A stretch of 64,000 bases of DNA, from assembly GCF_019801145.1 (NCBI RefSeq), contig NZ_JAHVJQ010000005.1, forward strand, positions 310,001-374,000, written 5' to 3'. Made by a program: the position numbers and the translations under genes. The notes below the pieces were generated by a model. The model worked only from the letters and a program-made list of their open reading frames with translations, ran no database searches and was not told the origin of the DNA. Shown here one piece after another: positions 52,303-62,050 of this stretch (positions are counted from its first letter, which is position 1; each line of letters starts with the position of its first letter). Origin of the DNA: Leisingera aquaemixtae. Lineage in GTDB: Bacteria > Pseudomonadota > Alphaproteobacteria > Rhodobacterales > Rhodobacteraceae.

Positions 52303-52450
52303 CCTAACCCCTTACACTTGAAACCGCGCTCTCAGCGTCTCCCTCCGGCTGAGCATGTGTCAAGGTTGAAGAAAATGACGGTGCAGGCCGGCGGCCGGTC
52401 CTGCTCCTTTTTTCCTTGGCAAAACCGCGCGCCTCGGCTAGGGCGCGCCC

Positions 52451-53338
52451 ATGCTTGATGATGATCTGGACGAAATCCACCCGCTGTTTGCCGGCGCCCC
52501 CTCGACCACTGAGTTCAAGAAGCTCAGGAAGCGCATCGTGCGCTATGCGCGCGAGGCGATCGAGCAATACGGCATGGTGGAGCGCCGCGAGGACGGCAGC
52601 ACGCCGAAATGGCTGGTCTGCCTGTCGGGCGGCAAGGACAGCTATACTCTGCTGGCGGTGCTTTACGAGCTGAAATGGCGCGGCCTCCTGCCGGTGGATC
52701 TGCTGGCCTGCAACCTGGATCAGGGGCAGCCCGGCTTCCCGGCCACGGTGCTGCCGGAGTTCCTGGAAAAGATGGGCGTGCCGCACCGGATCGAATACCA
52801 GGACACCTATTCCATCGTCGTCGACAAGGTGCCGCAGGGGCGCACCTATTGCGCGCTGTGCTCGCGCCTGCGCCGCGGCAACCTCTACCGCATCGCCCGC
52901 GAAGAGGGCTGCTCGGCCGTGGTGCTGGGCCATCACCGCGACGACATCCTGGAAACCTTCTTCATGAACCTGTTCCACGGCGGCCGCCTGGCGACCATGC
53001 CGCCCAAGCTGGTCAACGAAGAGGGCGACCTGTTCGTGTTCCGCCCGCTGGCCCATGTGGCAGAGGCCGACTGCGAGAAATTCGCCCGGTCCATGAACTA
53101 TCCGATCATCCCCTGCGACCTCTGCGGCAGCCAGGACGGGCTGCAACGCCAGCAGGTGAAACAGATCCTCGACCAGTGGGAATCAAACTCGCCCGGACGC
53201 CGCCAGGTGATGTTCCGGGCGCTGATGAATGCGCGCCCGTCGCACCTTCTGGACCCGAAATTGTTCGATTTCGCGGGTTTGGAACTGAAGAATGGCGAAT
53301 CTGAGCCGGAAATTTCCGCAATTCCCAGGCTGCGTTAA
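52451..53338 (+). CDS. ttcA: tRNA 2-thiocytidine(32) synthetase
   Basis: 295 residues. PP-loop [19 protein letters not shown] near residue 55, the TtcA Cys pair in [17 protein letters not shown] and the distal [14 protein letters not shown], and [15 protein letters not shown]. It installs sulfur at C32 of certain tRNAs using ATP and a 4Fe-4S cluster. Length and motifs are complete. Confidence 0.94.
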   Translation: MLDDDLDEIHPLFAGAPSTTEFKKLRKRIVRYAREAIEQYGMVERREDGSTPKWLVCLSGGKDSYTLLAVLYELKWRGLLPVDLLACNLDQGQPGFPATVLPEFLEKMGVPHRIEYQDTYSIVVDKVPQGRTYCALCSRLRRGNLYRIAREEGCSAVVLGHHRDDILETFFMNLFHGGRLATMPPKLVNEEGDLFVFRPLAHVAEADCEKFARSMNYPIIPCDLCGSQDGLQRQQVKQILDQWESNSPGRRQVMFRALMNARPSHLLDPKLFDFAGLELKNGESEPEISAIPRLR

Positions 53339-53404
53339 CTCCCGGGTTAGATCAGCGCCTTAGTCTCAGCCCCGAATGAACGGCTGCAGACGAAAGGTCT
53401 GAGA

Positions 53405-54946
53405 ATGAAGATTACGGGTTCAGGCTTTCTGGAACGGCTCCGGCATTTCCTCGCCACGGCGCTTGTCGGACCGCCGATGCTCGCCTTTCTGCCTGCCCTG
53501 ACCCTCGCGACCTTCTGGCTTGGCGGCGAAACGGCGCTGCTGGCCGTTGCCCTTGGCCTGCCGGTGCTGATTGCCGCGGCCGGCGGCTTCTCCAAGCGCG
53601 GCAGCAGCGTGCCGCGCGATGCCGTCACCGGCATGATGCTGCGCGATGGGTTTGAGCATGAGACCGCCCGGCTGTACCACGACTGCGCCGAGGCCGGCCT
53701 GCGGTCGGCGGTCTTTGTGCTGGAACTGGACGAGTACAAGGAACTGACCGACCGCCACGGCCAGGAGGCAGGCGACCGCATCATGCAGCACTGCGGCGCG
53801 CAGATCGTCTCTGCCCTGCGCCAGAATGACACCATCGCCCGGATCAGCGACAACCGCTTTGCCATCTGCCTGGCACCCACCCTGCAGCTGGACCTGGAGC
53901 TGTGCATCCAGTTGGCCGGGCGCATGCAGGCCGCGGCCGAGGAGCCGCTGGCGCTGGATGGCACCACCGTCTACATGACCGCCTCGATCGGCTTCTGCCA
54001 GCGCAGCCGCGCGCCGGGCAGCAGCAGCGCAGAATGGATCAGCGCCGCCGTTTCCGCCCTGTCGGAGGCGCATGGAAACGGCCCCGGCGGCATCCGCGCC
54101 TACTCCAGCGATATGCCGGCCCGCGGCAGCAGCCGCGCCAGCCTGCGCGAGGAAGCCGCGGCGGCGCTGGAAACCGGCCAGATCCAGGCCTGGTTCCAGC
54201 CGCAGATCTGCACCGACACCGGCCGGGTCTCGGGGTTCGAGGCGCTGGCGCGCTGGCTGCACCCGGTGCAGGGGCTGATCCCGCCCTCCACCTTCCTGCC
54301 CGCGCTGGAAGAAGCCGGACTGATGGACCGGCTGAGCCAGGTAATGCTCTACAACGCGCTGGTCGCCATCAAGGCCTGGGATGAGGCCGGGGTGACTGTG
54401 CCCTGCGTCGGCGTCAATTTCGCCACCCAGGAGCTGCGCAACCCAGGCCTCGCGGGGCGCGTCAAATGGGAGCTGGAGCGCTTCGGCCTGCCCGCGGACC
54501 GCCTCTGCGTCGAGATCCTGGAAACCGTGATGACCGACCAGCCCGACGATGTGGTCACCCGCAACATCCTTGCCCTCAGCGAGCTGGGCTGCCCGATCGA
54601 CCTCGATGATTTCGGCACCGGCCATGCCTCGATCTCCGCCGTGCGCCGCTTCAACATCTCCCGCATCAAGATCGACCGCACCTTTGTGATGAAGGCGGAC
54701 CAGGATCCCGAGCAGCAGAAACTGATCTCCGCCATCCTGACGATGGCAGAGCGGCTGGACCTCGACACCCTGGCCGAAGGGGTGGAAACCGCGGGCGAGC
54801 ATGCGCTGCTGGCGCAGCTCGGCTGCGGCCACGTGCAGGGCTTCGGCATCGGCCGCCCGATGCCCTTTGATCAGACCCTGGACTGGATCACCGCCCACGA
54901 GGCCAAGCTGCAGGATGCGCCGGTGATCGGCCGCCAGACGCCCTGA
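53405..54946 (+). CDS. Degenerate GGDEF plus EAL domain protein, probable c-di-GMP phosphodiesterase
   Basis: 513 residues. Two N-terminal membrane segments (about 18-35 and 43-63), a GGDEF-fold domain (75-225) in which the active-site GGDEF is replaced by ISDNRF, so synthesis is unlikely, then a full EAL domain (245-500). EAL catalytic motifs are present: FEALARW, VNFATQEL, ILETVM, DLDDFGTGHAS, KIDRTFV and AEGVET. It should hydrolyse c-di-GMP at the membrane; the GGDEF remnant may sense GTP or regulate. Confidence 0.9.
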   Translation: MKITGSGFLERLRHFLATALVGPPMLAFLPALTLATFWLGGETALLAVALGLPVLIAAAGGFSKRGSSVPRDAVTGMMLRDGFEHETARLYHDCAEAGLRSAVFVLELDEYKELTDRHGQEAGDRIMQHCGAQIVSALRQNDTIARISDNRFAICLAPTLQLDLELCIQLAGRMQAAAEEPLALDGTTVYMTASIGFCQRSRAPGSSSAEWISAAVSALSEAHGNGPGGIRAYSSDMPARGSSRASLREEAAAALETGQIQAWFQPQICTDTGRVSGFEALARWLHPVQGLIPPSTFLPALEEAGLMDRLSQVMLYNALVAIKAWDEAGVTVPCVGVNFATQELRNPGLAGRVKWELERFGLPADRLCVEILETVMTDQPDDVVTRNILALSELGCPIDLDDFGTGHASISAVRRFNISRIKIDRTFVMKADQDPEQQKLISAILTMAERLDLDTLAEGVETAGEHALLAQLGCGHVQGFGIGRPMPFDQTLDWITAHEAKLQDAPVIGRQTP

Positions 54947-55027
54947 ACGCTCAATTCCTTTGATTTTCTGCCGCACCGGGACCGCTTGACGCCCCGGTGC
55001 ACCGCGATTCTGCTTGACCTTTGCGGC

Positions 55028-55070
55028 CCACCTCTGTTGAACCCCTCGTGTCCTTCCCTACACGAGGTGG
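55028..55070 (+). promoter_or_regulatory. Hairpin(s) covering the yidC ribosome binding site
   Basis: Stem CCTCGTGT (55044-55051) / ACACGAGG (55060-55067), loop 8 nt. Its 3' arm includes GAGG of the likely Shine-Dalgarno GAGGTGG (55064-55070), nine bases before the yidC ATG. CCACCTC at 55028-55034 can also pair with the whole GAGGTGG. Both alternatives would mask the ribosome site, so yidC translation may be controlled. Confidence 0.5.
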
Positions 55071-55079
55071 CAGTCCCCA

Positions 55080-56885
55080 ATGGACGATCAGAACAAAAAT
55101 CTTATTCTCGCAACCGTACTCAGCTTTCTGGTGATCCTCGGGTGGTATACCTTCTTCCCGCCGCCGGAACCGGAACAGGCGCCGGAAACCGCGATCAGCG
55201 AAACCGCCCCGGCAGGCGACACCGCCGCCGCGCCCAGCGCCGCGGGCGCCGATGCGGTGGCAGACACCGCCCCGGAACAGGCCGCCGCCCCGGATGCGCC
55301 GCGCGTTGCCATCGACACGCCCCGCGTCACCGGCAGCATTTCGCTGCAGGGCGGCCGGATCGACGACCTGTCGCTGAAGGACTACCGCGAGACGCTGGAC
55401 GAAGATTCCCCGATCGTCAAACTGCTGAAACCGGTGGGCGAGGCCGGCGCCTATTACGCGCTCTACGGCTGGGCACCGGGTGCAGGCCTCACGCTCAGCG
55501 ACGTGCCGGGCGCCAACACCCTCTGGTCGGCTGCGGACGGCGCCACCCTGTCCGCCGACAGCCCGGTCACGCTCACCTGGGACAACGGCAAGGGCCTGAC
55601 CTTCTCGCGCACCATCGCGGTGGATGAGGACTACATGTTCTCGGTCACCCAGTCGGTTGCCAACGCCTCCGGCGGCACCGTGTCGCTGGCGCCCTACGGC
55701 ACCCTGGCCCGCCACGGCCAGCCCGAGGGGCTGAAGAACTTCTTCATCCTGCACGAAGGCCTGGTCGGCATGACCGACGGCGAGCTGGCAGAGACCGACT
55801 ATGACGACATGGCCGACTTTGAGCCCGACCCGCGCGACGGCTCCAAGTCCAGCGTCAAGCAGGTCGAGGCGAACGGCTGGATCGGCTTCACCGACCACTA
55901 CTGGATGTCCACCCTGGTGCCCGCACCGGGCCAGGGCTTCCGCTCGATCGCCAAGTTCGACGAGCGCCGCGAAATCTACCAGACCGACATCGTGCTGCCG
56001 ACCGTCACCGTGGCAGAGGGCCAGTCCTCGGAAGTCACCACCCAGCTGTTTGCCGGCGCCAAGGAATGGGAAGCCATCCGCGGCTACGAGAAGGCGGGCA
56101 TCGAGGGCTTCCTGGACGTGATCGACTGGGGCTGGTTCTTCTTCCTGACCAAGCCGATGTTCTGGCTGCTGCACAACCTCAACGTCCTGATCGGCAACAT
56201 GGGCTGGGCGATCATCGGCCTCACCGTGGTGATCAAGATCCTGGTGTTCCCGCTGGCCTACAAATCCTACGCCTCGATGGCCAAGATGAAAGAGCTTCAG
56301 CCGGAGATGGAGAAGCTCAAGGAGCGCGCCGGCGACGACCGCCAGAAGATGCAGAAGGAGATGATGGAGCTCTACAAGCGGGAGAAAGTGAACCCCGCCG
56401 CGGGCTGCCTGCCGATCCTGATCCAGATCCCGATCTTCTTCTCGCTCTACAAGGTGATCTTCGTCACCCTGGAACTGCGCCACGCCCCGTTCTTCGGCCC
56501 GTTCCAGGACCTCAGCGCGCCGGATCCGACCTCGATCATGAACCTCTTTGGCCTGCTGCCCTTTGCGGCTCCGGCGCCGGAAAGCGTGCTGGCGCTGGTC
56601 TTCATCGGTATCCTGCCGATCCTGCTCGGCATCTCGATGTGGCTGCAGCAGAAGCTGAACCCGGCGCCCACCGACCCGACCCAGCAGATGATCTTCGCCT
56701 GGATGCCCTGGGTGTTCATGTTCATGCTCGGCGGCTTTGCCTCCGGCCTGGTGGTCTACTGGATCGCCAACAACACGATCACCTTCACCCAGCAGTACCT
56801 GATCATGCGCAGCCACGGCTACACGCCGGACGTGTTCGGCAACATCAAGTCGAGCTTCAAGAAGAAGCCCAAGGCTGACAGCTGA
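55080..56885 (+). CDS. yidC: Membrane protein insertase
   Basis: 601 residues. N-terminal membrane anchor (LILATVLSFLVILGWYTFF), a Pro/Ala/Glu-rich linker, a large periplasmic beta domain (about 85-340) and five-helix insertase core (from about 350) with the conserved NMGWAIIGLTVVIKILVFPL and a cytoplasmic coiled loop (MEKLKERAGDDRQKMQKEMM). It inserts proteins into the inner membrane with or without Sec. The basic tail (KSSFKKKPKA) favours ribosome contact. The stop overlaps the MOSC gene by one base. Confidence 0.96.
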   Translation: MDDQNKNLILATVLSFLVILGWYTFFPPPEPEQAPETAISETAPAGDTAAAPSAAGADAVADTAPEQAAAPDAPRVAIDTPRVTGSISLQGGRIDDLSLKDYRETLDEDSPIVKLLKPVGEAGAYYALYGWAPGAGLTLSDVPGANTLWSAADGATLSADSPVTLTWDNGKGLTFSRTIAVDEDYMFSVTQSVANASGGTVSLAPYGTLARHGQPEGLKNFFILHEGLVGMTDGELAETDYDDMADFEPDPRDGSKSSVKQVEANGWIGFTDHYWMSTLVPAPGQGFRSIAKFDERREIYQTDIVLPTVTVAEGQSSEVTTQLFAGAKEWEAIRGYEKAGIEGFLDVIDWGWFFFLTKPMFWLLHNLNVLIGNMGWAIIGLTVVIKILVFPLAYKSYASMAKMKELQPEMEKLKERAGDDRQKMQKEMMELYKREKVNPAAGCLPILIQIPIFFSLYKVIFVTLELRHAPFFGPFQDLSAPDPTSIMNLFGLLPFAAPAPESVLALVFIGILPILLGISMWLQQKLNPAPTDPTQQMIFAWMPWVFMFMLGGFASGLVVYWIANNTITFTQQYLIMRSHGYTPDVFGNIKSSFKKKPKADS

Positions 56886-57637
56886 TGACGCACCAAGTTA
56901 CAGACATCTGGCGCCACCCGCTCAAATCCCACGGGCGGGAAGCGCTGGAGAGAGTAACCCTGACCGCCGGGCAGACCATGCCCGGCGATCGCGTTTGGGC
57001 GGTTGCAAACGAGCAGTCCAAGGCCGACGGCAGCAAATGGGTGGTCTGCGGCAACTTCTCCCGCGGGTCGCAGTCCCCTGCCCTGATGGCCATTGATGCC
57101 CGGCTGGACGACGCCAGCGGCCAGCTGACGCTGACCCACCCGCAGCGGCCTGACATCACCTTTGATCCCGAGAACCCGGCAGACCTCCAGCGCTTTCTCA
57201 ATTGGGAAAAGCCGCTGCTGCCGAGCACCGCCCGAGCCTCAGCCCGCATCGTCCGGGTGCCGGGCCGCGGCATGACCGACACCGATTTCCCCTCCATCAC
57301 CCTGTGCAATTGGGCCTCCCACCGCGCGGTGGAGCAGGCCATCACCCACAAACTGTCGCCCCTGCGCTGGCGCGGCAACATCTGGTTCGACCTGGATGAT
57401 CCTTGGGCCGAAAACGATTGGCTGGGCCGCGAGGTGCAGATCGGCACGGCCGTCTTTGCGGTGCGCGAGCGGGTGGTGCGCTGCCTGGCGACCACTGCCA
57501 ACCCCGAAACCGGCGAACGCGACGCCGATACGCTCAAGACCCTGAAAGAGAATTGGGGCCACCAGGATTTCTCGGTCTACGCCGAGGTGGTGCGCGGCGG
57601 TGAAATCCGCCTGGGCGACGCGGTAAAGGTGCTGTGA
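56885..57637 (+). CDS. MOSC domain protein
   Basis: 250 residues: an N-terminal MOSC-N beta-barrel (IWRHPLKSHGREALERVTL) and the MOSC core with the conserved Cys (ERVVRCLATTANPETG) that binds Mo-cofactor or sulfur. It resembles proteins related to YcbX/mARC. Its exact reaction is unknown; the yidC-MOSC-engB order recurs in Rhodobacteraceae. It is coupled to yidC (TGATG) and to engB. Confidence 0.88.
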   Translation: MTHQVTDIWRHPLKSHGREALERVTLTAGQTMPGDRVWAVANEQSKADGSKWVVCGNFSRGSQSPALMAIDARLDDASGQLTLTHPQRPDITFDPENPADLQRFLNWEKPLLPSTARASARIVRVPGRGMTDTDFPSITLCNWASHRAVEQAITHKLSPLRWRGNIWFDLDDPWAENDWLGREVQIGTAVFAVRERVVRCLATTANPETGERDADTLKTLKENWGHQDFSVYAEVVRGGEIRLGDAVKVL

Positions 57638-58284
57638 TGCAGATGCAATTTTCCCTGGCCGAAGCGCCGGACGACATTTCCGCCGAAAAGGGCCGCAAGC
57701 TGTTTGCGGGCGAGACCGAGTTCCTCAAGGGCGTGGTGGCGATGAACGGCCTGCCGGACGCTGACCGGGTGGAGGTCTGCTTTGCCGGCCGGTCCAACGT
57801 CGGCAAGTCGAGCCTGATCAACGCGCTGACCGGCACCAAGGGCATTGCGCGCGCCTCCAACACACCGGGCCGCACACAGGAGATCAACTTCTTCACCCAG
57901 GGCCCCGACCTGTACCTGGTCGACCTGCCCGGCTATGGCTATGCCAACGCGCCGCTCAAGGTGGTGGAGCAATGGCAGAAGCTGCTGAAACGCTACCTAA
58001 GCGGCCGCCAGAACCTGCGCCGCGCCTTTGTGCTGATCGACAGCCGCCACGGCGTGAAGGCGGTGGATGACGAGATCATGAAGCTGCTGGACAGCTCTGC
58101 CGTCACTTTTCAGTGTGTGATGACCAAGGCCGACAAGGTCAAGGAAAAGGACCGCGCCAAGGTGCTGGAGCAGGTGAAGGGCGCGCTGGCCAAACACCCG
58201 GCGGCCTATCCGGAGATCGTGCTGACCTCCTCCGAGAAGGGCGACGGCATCGCCACCCTGCGCTCGATCATCGCCGGGCTGTAA
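57637..58284 (+). CDS. engB: Ribosome biogenesis GTPase EngB/YihA
   Basis: About 215 residues. G motifs: G1 GRSNVGKSSLIN, G2 TPGRTQ, G3 DLPGYGYA, G4 TKADKV, G5 TSSEKG. It assists assembly of the large ribosomal subunit. I chose the ATG at 57637, one base overlapping the MOSC stop; a GTG at 57634 is in frame. Confidence 0.93.
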   Translation: MQMQFSLAEAPDDISAEKGRKLFAGETEFLKGVVAMNGLPDADRVEVCFAGRSNVGKSSLINALTGTKGIARASNTPGRTQEINFFTQGPDLYLVDLPGYGYANAPLKVVEQWQKLLKRYLSGRQNLRRAFVLIDSRHGVKAVDDEIMKLLDSSAVTFQCVMTKADKVKEKDRAKVLEQVKGALAKHPAAYPEIVLTSSEKGDGIATLRSIIAGL

Positions 58285-58289
58285 CAGAC

Positions 58290-58655
58290 GTGCTCAGCCG
58301 CCTGCCCTCCCTGCTGGTTGTGATCGCCCTGGCCGTGGCCGGGCTGATCCCGTCCGGCTGGATGCCGGGCACGGCGCAGGGCGGCAAGGTGCTCCTGGTG
58401 ATCTGTACCGGCCACGGGCCGGTGGAAACCTGGGTTGATCTGGACAGCGGCGAACCCCACGCACCTGCCGAGCAGATGGAGGACCGCAGCTGTCCCTTTG
58501 CGGCCCTTGGCGCGGTGGCGCTGCTGCCGGACAGCCTGATTGATCTGAACCTGGAAACACCTCTCAGCGACCGCTGGTCGCGCGAGGCCTTCACCCATCA
58601 CACCGCCGGTTTCCACTGGCGCTATGACGCCCGCGGCCCGCCCGCACTCTCCTGA
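58290..58655 (+). CDS. Secreted DUF2946-type protein
   Basis: 121 residues with a GTG start at 58290. A hydrophobic N terminus (LLVVIALAVAGLIPSGWMP) followed by VLLVICTGHGP and DRSCPFAALGAVALLP, the DUF2946 pattern with two conserved Cys. Such proteins often accompany metal uptake or PepSY genes, as here. Function unknown; a copper or iron link is inference. Confidence 0.7.
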   Translation: MLSRLPSLLVVIALAVAGLIPSGWMPGTAQGGKVLLVICTGHGPVETWVDLDSGEPHAPAEQMEDRSCPFAALGAVALLPDSLIDLNLETPLSDRWSREAFTHHTAGFHWRYDARGPPALS

Positions 58656-58726
58656 TTTTCTGAACACTTCTGACTTTTTCGCCGGCGCCCCGCGCGACCG
58701 ACCCCGTTCCGGTATGGAGAGACCCA

Positions 58727-60124
58727 ATGGCAACCAGCCAACCGCATTCCGCGGGCCAGATGCGCCCGCTTACCGAGAAATTTTACTTCGCCGTCTGGCG
58801 CTGGCATTTCTATGCCGGCCTGTTTGTGATCCCCTTCCTGATCATGCTGGCCGTCACCGGACTGATGATGATGTTCATCACCCAAGTAGACGGCCGCGAC
58901 GGCGAGAAGATCACCGTCACCCAGGGCGCCGCCGAACTGAGCATCCCCGCGCAGGAGGCCGCCGTATTGGCCGCGCAGCCCGGCACCATCGCCGAATGGA
59001 TCGGCCCCAAGGCCCCGGATCTGGCCACCGTGTTCCGGGTAAAAACAGATGAGGGCCAGCGCCTGGTCGCCCTTGACCAGTACAGCGGCGAGGTGATCAA
59101 GGTCTGGGACCGCCGCGCAGGCTGGTACGACTTTGCCGACAACATCCACTCCACCTTGCTGATCGGCGACACCGGCGACCGGCTGATCGAGATTGCTGCG
59201 GGCCTTGGCATCGTGCTGGTGCTGACCGGGCTTTACCTGTGGTGGCCGCGCGGCAATGCCGTCAGCGCCTTTGTCCCCAACGTCCGCGCGCGCGGCCGCG
59301 CCCTATGGAAGAACCTGCACGCGGTGACCGGTTTCTGGATGTCGGCGCTCTTGGTGATCTTCCTGATTTCGGGCCTGTCGTGGACCGGCATCTGGGGCGG
59401 ACAGATGATGCAGGCCTGGAGCACCTTCCCCGCCGCGAAATGGGACAACGTGCCCTTGTCGGATGACATCCACGCCAGCATGAACCACGGGTCCACCAAC
59501 GACGTGCCCTGGGCGCTGGAACAGACCCCGATGCCCGCTTCCGGCTCTGACGCGGGCATCACCGGCACGGCGGAGGGCGTCCCCGTCGATGCTGCCAACC
59601 TGATCGCCCTGGGCCGGAGCCTGGGGATGGAGGGCCGCTTCCGCCTCGCCTACCCCGGCGGCGAAACAGGCGTCTGGACCCTCAACCGCGACAGCATGAG
59701 CGGCGACGGCGACAGCCCCTTCATCGACCGCACCGTGCATGTCGACCAGTACAGCGGCAGGATCCTCGCCGACGTGAAGTACGAAGACTACTCCTGGGCG
59801 GGCAAGGCGATGGCCGTCAGCATCCCCTTCCACATGGGGCTGATGGGCACCTGGAGCTTCGTGCTGAACGTGGTGTTCTGTCTCGCGGTGATCTTCGTCT
59901 GTATCTCCGGCCTGGTGATGTGGGTCAAGCGCCGCCCCGCCGGTGCCGCCCGCCTGGCCGCGCCGCCGGAACCGGCAGAGATGCCGTTCTGGAAAGGCGC
60001 TGCGCTGATCGCCGTTCTGGTCTCGCTGGCCTTCCCGCTCACCGGCCTGGCGCTGCTGGCCGCGCTGGCCTTTGACGTGCTGCTGCTCGGCAACCTGCCG
60101 GTGCTGAAACGCGCGGTGAGCTGA
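58727..60124 (+). CDS. PepSY-associated membrane protein (PiuB-like)
   Basis: 465 residues. Four or more membrane helices (WHFYAGLFVIPFLIMLAVTG; AAGLGIVLVLTGLYLWWPR; FVLNVVFCLAVIFVCISGLV) with two PepSY-type periplasmic domains (around 85-130 and 290-350). Conserved His residues in RWHFYAG and DNIHSTLL are typical of the iron-uptake-linked PiuB/FsqB group that may bind haem and reduce siderophore iron. Probably in an operon with the DUF2946-type gene. Confidence 0.85.
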   Translation: MATSQPHSAGQMRPLTEKFYFAVWRWHFYAGLFVIPFLIMLAVTGLMMMFITQVDGRDGEKITVTQGAAELSIPAQEAAVLAAQPGTIAEWIGPKAPDLATVFRVKTDEGQRLVALDQYSGEVIKVWDRRAGWYDFADNIHSTLLIGDTGDRLIEIAAGLGIVLVLTGLYLWWPRGNAVSAFVPNVRARGRALWKNLHAVTGFWMSALLVIFLISGLSWTGIWGGQMMQAWSTFPAAKWDNVPLSDDIHASMNHGSTNDVPWALEQTPMPASGSDAGITGTAEGVPVDAANLIALGRSLGMEGRFRLAYPGGETGVWTLNRDSMSGDGDSPFIDRTVHVDQYSGRILADVKYEDYSWAGKAMAVSIPFHMGLMGTWSFVLNVVFCLAVIFVCISGLVMWVKRRPAGAARLAAPPEPAEMPFWKGAALIAVLVSLAFPLTGLALLAALAFDVLLLGNLPVLKRAVS

Positions 60125-60135
60125 CGAAAAACTGA

Positions 60136-60199
60136 GGGCAGCGCCCGACCCTGGGTGGGTGCGAAAGCGCCCTCCCGCGGGGAGGGTCGGGCGCTGCCC
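60136..60199. repeat. Long inverted repeat at a convergent gene junction
   Basis: Perfect 17-bp arms GGGCAGCGCCCGACCCT (60136-60152) and AGGGTCGGGCGCTGCCC (60183-60199), with a second stem CCTCCCGC/GGGGAGG nested in the loop. It lies between the PepSY gene and the convergent SDR gene and can act as a bidirectional terminator. Its composite structure resembles dispersed palindromic elements. Confidence 0.7.
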
Positions 60200-60225
60200 G
60201 GCGCGCTTCGCGCTTGTTCCGGGCT

Positions 60226-60954
60226 TTAAACGTGCTGCGCGCCGTTCACCTCGATCTCGGTGCCGGAGATATAGGAACTCTCTTGCGAGCACAGGAAGTA
60301 GATCGCCGCCGCCACTTCCTCCGGCTGGCCCAGCCGCTGCATCGGCAGCTTCTCGACGATTTTCTCGGTGCCGGGCGACAGGATCGAGGTTTCCACCTCG
60401 CCCGGGGCAATCGCATTCACCCGCACGCCCAGCGGCCCGAAATCATGCGCCATCTCCCGCGTCAGCGCCGCCAGTGCCGCCTTGGAGGTGGCATAGGCGG
60501 CGCCGGCAAAGGGATGCACCCGGCTGCCCGCGATCGAGGTCACATTTACCACCGAGCCCTTGGCCGCCGCCAGTTCCTCCTTCAGGCCGCGGGCCAGCAC
60601 CACCGAGGCAAAGAAGTTCACATGGAACACCTTGCCCCAGTCCATCAGATCGGTGTCCAGCGTGCTCAGCCGTTCGCCGTTCGGCCCCTTGGGCGAGATG
60701 CCCGCATTGTTGACCAGCGCGTCCAGCCGCCCGTCCAGCAGTTCCTGGATCTGGCCCACCGCGTTGATCGTGTCCGACGGGTCCGACAGGTCCAGCTGCA
60801 CATGGTTCTCCTGGCCGCCGCCCCAGGGGCATTCCACGGGGAACGGATGGCGCGAGCAGGTGATCACCCGCCAGCCCTCGGCATTGAAGCGGCGCACGGT
60901 GGCATGGCCGATGCCGCGGCTGGCGCCCGTCAGCAATAGTGTCTTCTGGCGCAT
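60226..60954 (-). CDS. Short-chain dehydrogenase/reductase
   Basis: 242 residues. NAD(P) motif TGASRGIGHATV at residues 9-20, NNAGISPKG, catalytic Ser region SIAGSRVHPF and YATSKAALAAL (Tyr-x3-Lys). A classical SDR; the substrate is not evident. It is monocistronic, divergent from argB across a 134-bp gap. Confidence 0.9.
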   Translation of the reverse strand: MRQKTLLLTGASRGIGHATVRRFNAEGWRVITCSRHPFPVECPWGGGQENHVQLDLSDPSDTINAVGQIQELLDGRLDALVNNAGISPKGPNGERLSTLDTDLMDWGKVFHVNFFASVVLARGLKEELAAAKGSVVNVTSIAGSRVHPFAGAAYATSKAALAALTREMAHDFGPLGVRVNAIAPGEVETSILSPGTEKIVEKLPMQRLGQPEEVAAAIYFLCSQESSYISGTEIEVNGAQHV

Positions 60955-61088
60955 GGCGCCCTCCTGATGAGAGAATCTGCGCCGAGCCTAGCATCCGCGC
61001 CGCCATCTGCAACGGGGTGCGCCAAAGCCTCCCCTTGGCAGCGGCGCCGGAACCCCGTAACACATTCTGACCAAGGGATGATGCAGCA

Positions 61089-61949
61089 ATGAAGAAACAA
61101 GATATGAACCGCGATTGGATTGCCACCGCCGAAACCCTCTCCAGCGCGCTGCCCTATTTCCAGCGCTTTGCGGGGGCGATTGTCGTCATCAAGCTCGGCG
61201 GCCACGCCATGGGCAGCGACGAGGCGATGGAGACCTTTGCCCGCGACATCGTGCTGATGCGCCAGGTCGGGGTGAACCCGGTGATCGTGCATGGCGGCGG
61301 GCCGATGATCAACGCGATGCTGGAAAAGCTGCAGATCAAATCCGATTTCGTGAACGGCAAGCGGGTCACTGATGCCGCCACCATGGAAGTGGTGGAGATG
61401 GTGCTGTCCGGCGTCGTTAACAAGCGCATCGTGCAGGCGATCAACAGCCAGGGCGGCCGCGCCGTCGGCCTGTCGGGCAAGGACGCGAACCTGATCACCT
61501 GCGATCAGGCCGACCCGGATCTGGGCTTTGTCGGCGCGCCTGCGGAAATGGACCCCAAGGTGCTGCACGGGCTGTTTGAGAAGAACATGATCCCGGTCAT
61601 TGCCCCCATCGGCGCGGGCCGGGGCGGCGAGACCTACAACATCAACGGCGACACCGCTGCCGGCGCCATTGCCAAGGCGCTGCAGGCCGACCGCCTGCTG
61701 CTGCTGACCGATGTGGCCGGCGTCAAGAACGCCGACGGCGAAGTGGTCACCGAACTGAAGGCCGCGGATGTCGAGGAGATGACCGCCGGCGGCGTCATCG
61801 CCGGCGGCATGATCCCCAAGACCGAAACCGCGCTGGACGCGGTCCGGGGCGGCGTGCGCGCCTGCATCATCGTCGACGGGCGGGTGCAGAACGCGGTGCT
61901 GCTGGAGCTTTACACCGACCACGGCGCAGGCTCTATGATCCGCGCCTGA
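61089..61949 (+). CDS. argB: Acetylglutamate kinase
   Basis: 286 residues. Phosphate-binding Lys motif [11 protein letters not shown], substrate loop [14 protein letters not shown], and the C-terminal [17 protein letters not shown]. It performs the second step of arginine synthesis. The ATG at 61089 or Met at 61104 may be used. Its place near engB is common in Rhodobacteraceae. Confidence 0.95.
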   Translation: MKKQDMNRDWIATAETLSSALPYFQRFAGAIVVIKLGGHAMGSDEAMETFARDIVLMRQVGVNPVIVHGGGPMINAMLEKLQIKSDFVNGKRVTDAATMEVVEMVLSGVVNKRIVQAINSQGGRAVGLSGKDANLITCDQADPDLGFVGAPAEMDPKVLHGLFEKNMIPVIAPIGAGRGGETYNINGDTAAGAIAKALQADRLLLLTDVAGVKNADGEVVTELKAADVEEMTAGGVIAGGMIPKTETALDAVRGGVRACIIVDGRVQNAVLLELYTDHGAGSMIRA

Positions 61950-61969
61950 CGGCGCGCCGCGCGAAACTC

Positions 61970-61990
61970 AAGAGGGGCGCTGCCCCTCTT
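61970..61990 (+). terminator. Terminator-like hairpin after argB
   Basis: AAGAGGGGC-GCT-GCCCCTCTT, a perfect 9-bp stem with 3-nt loop, 20 bp after argB. Only a short T pair follows; good stem and position. Confidence 0.65.
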
Positions 61991-62050
61991 GGTCACGCGG
62001 GCCATTCCGAGCCGGAAAATTTTCAGCCGGATGAGCAGGAGATCCTGCCC

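Noticed and set aside
53420-56816. Two long minus-strand frames opposite the EAL gene and yidC
   Set aside because: Both are His/Asp/Gln-rich antisense shadows; the plus-strand genes have full diagnostic motifs.
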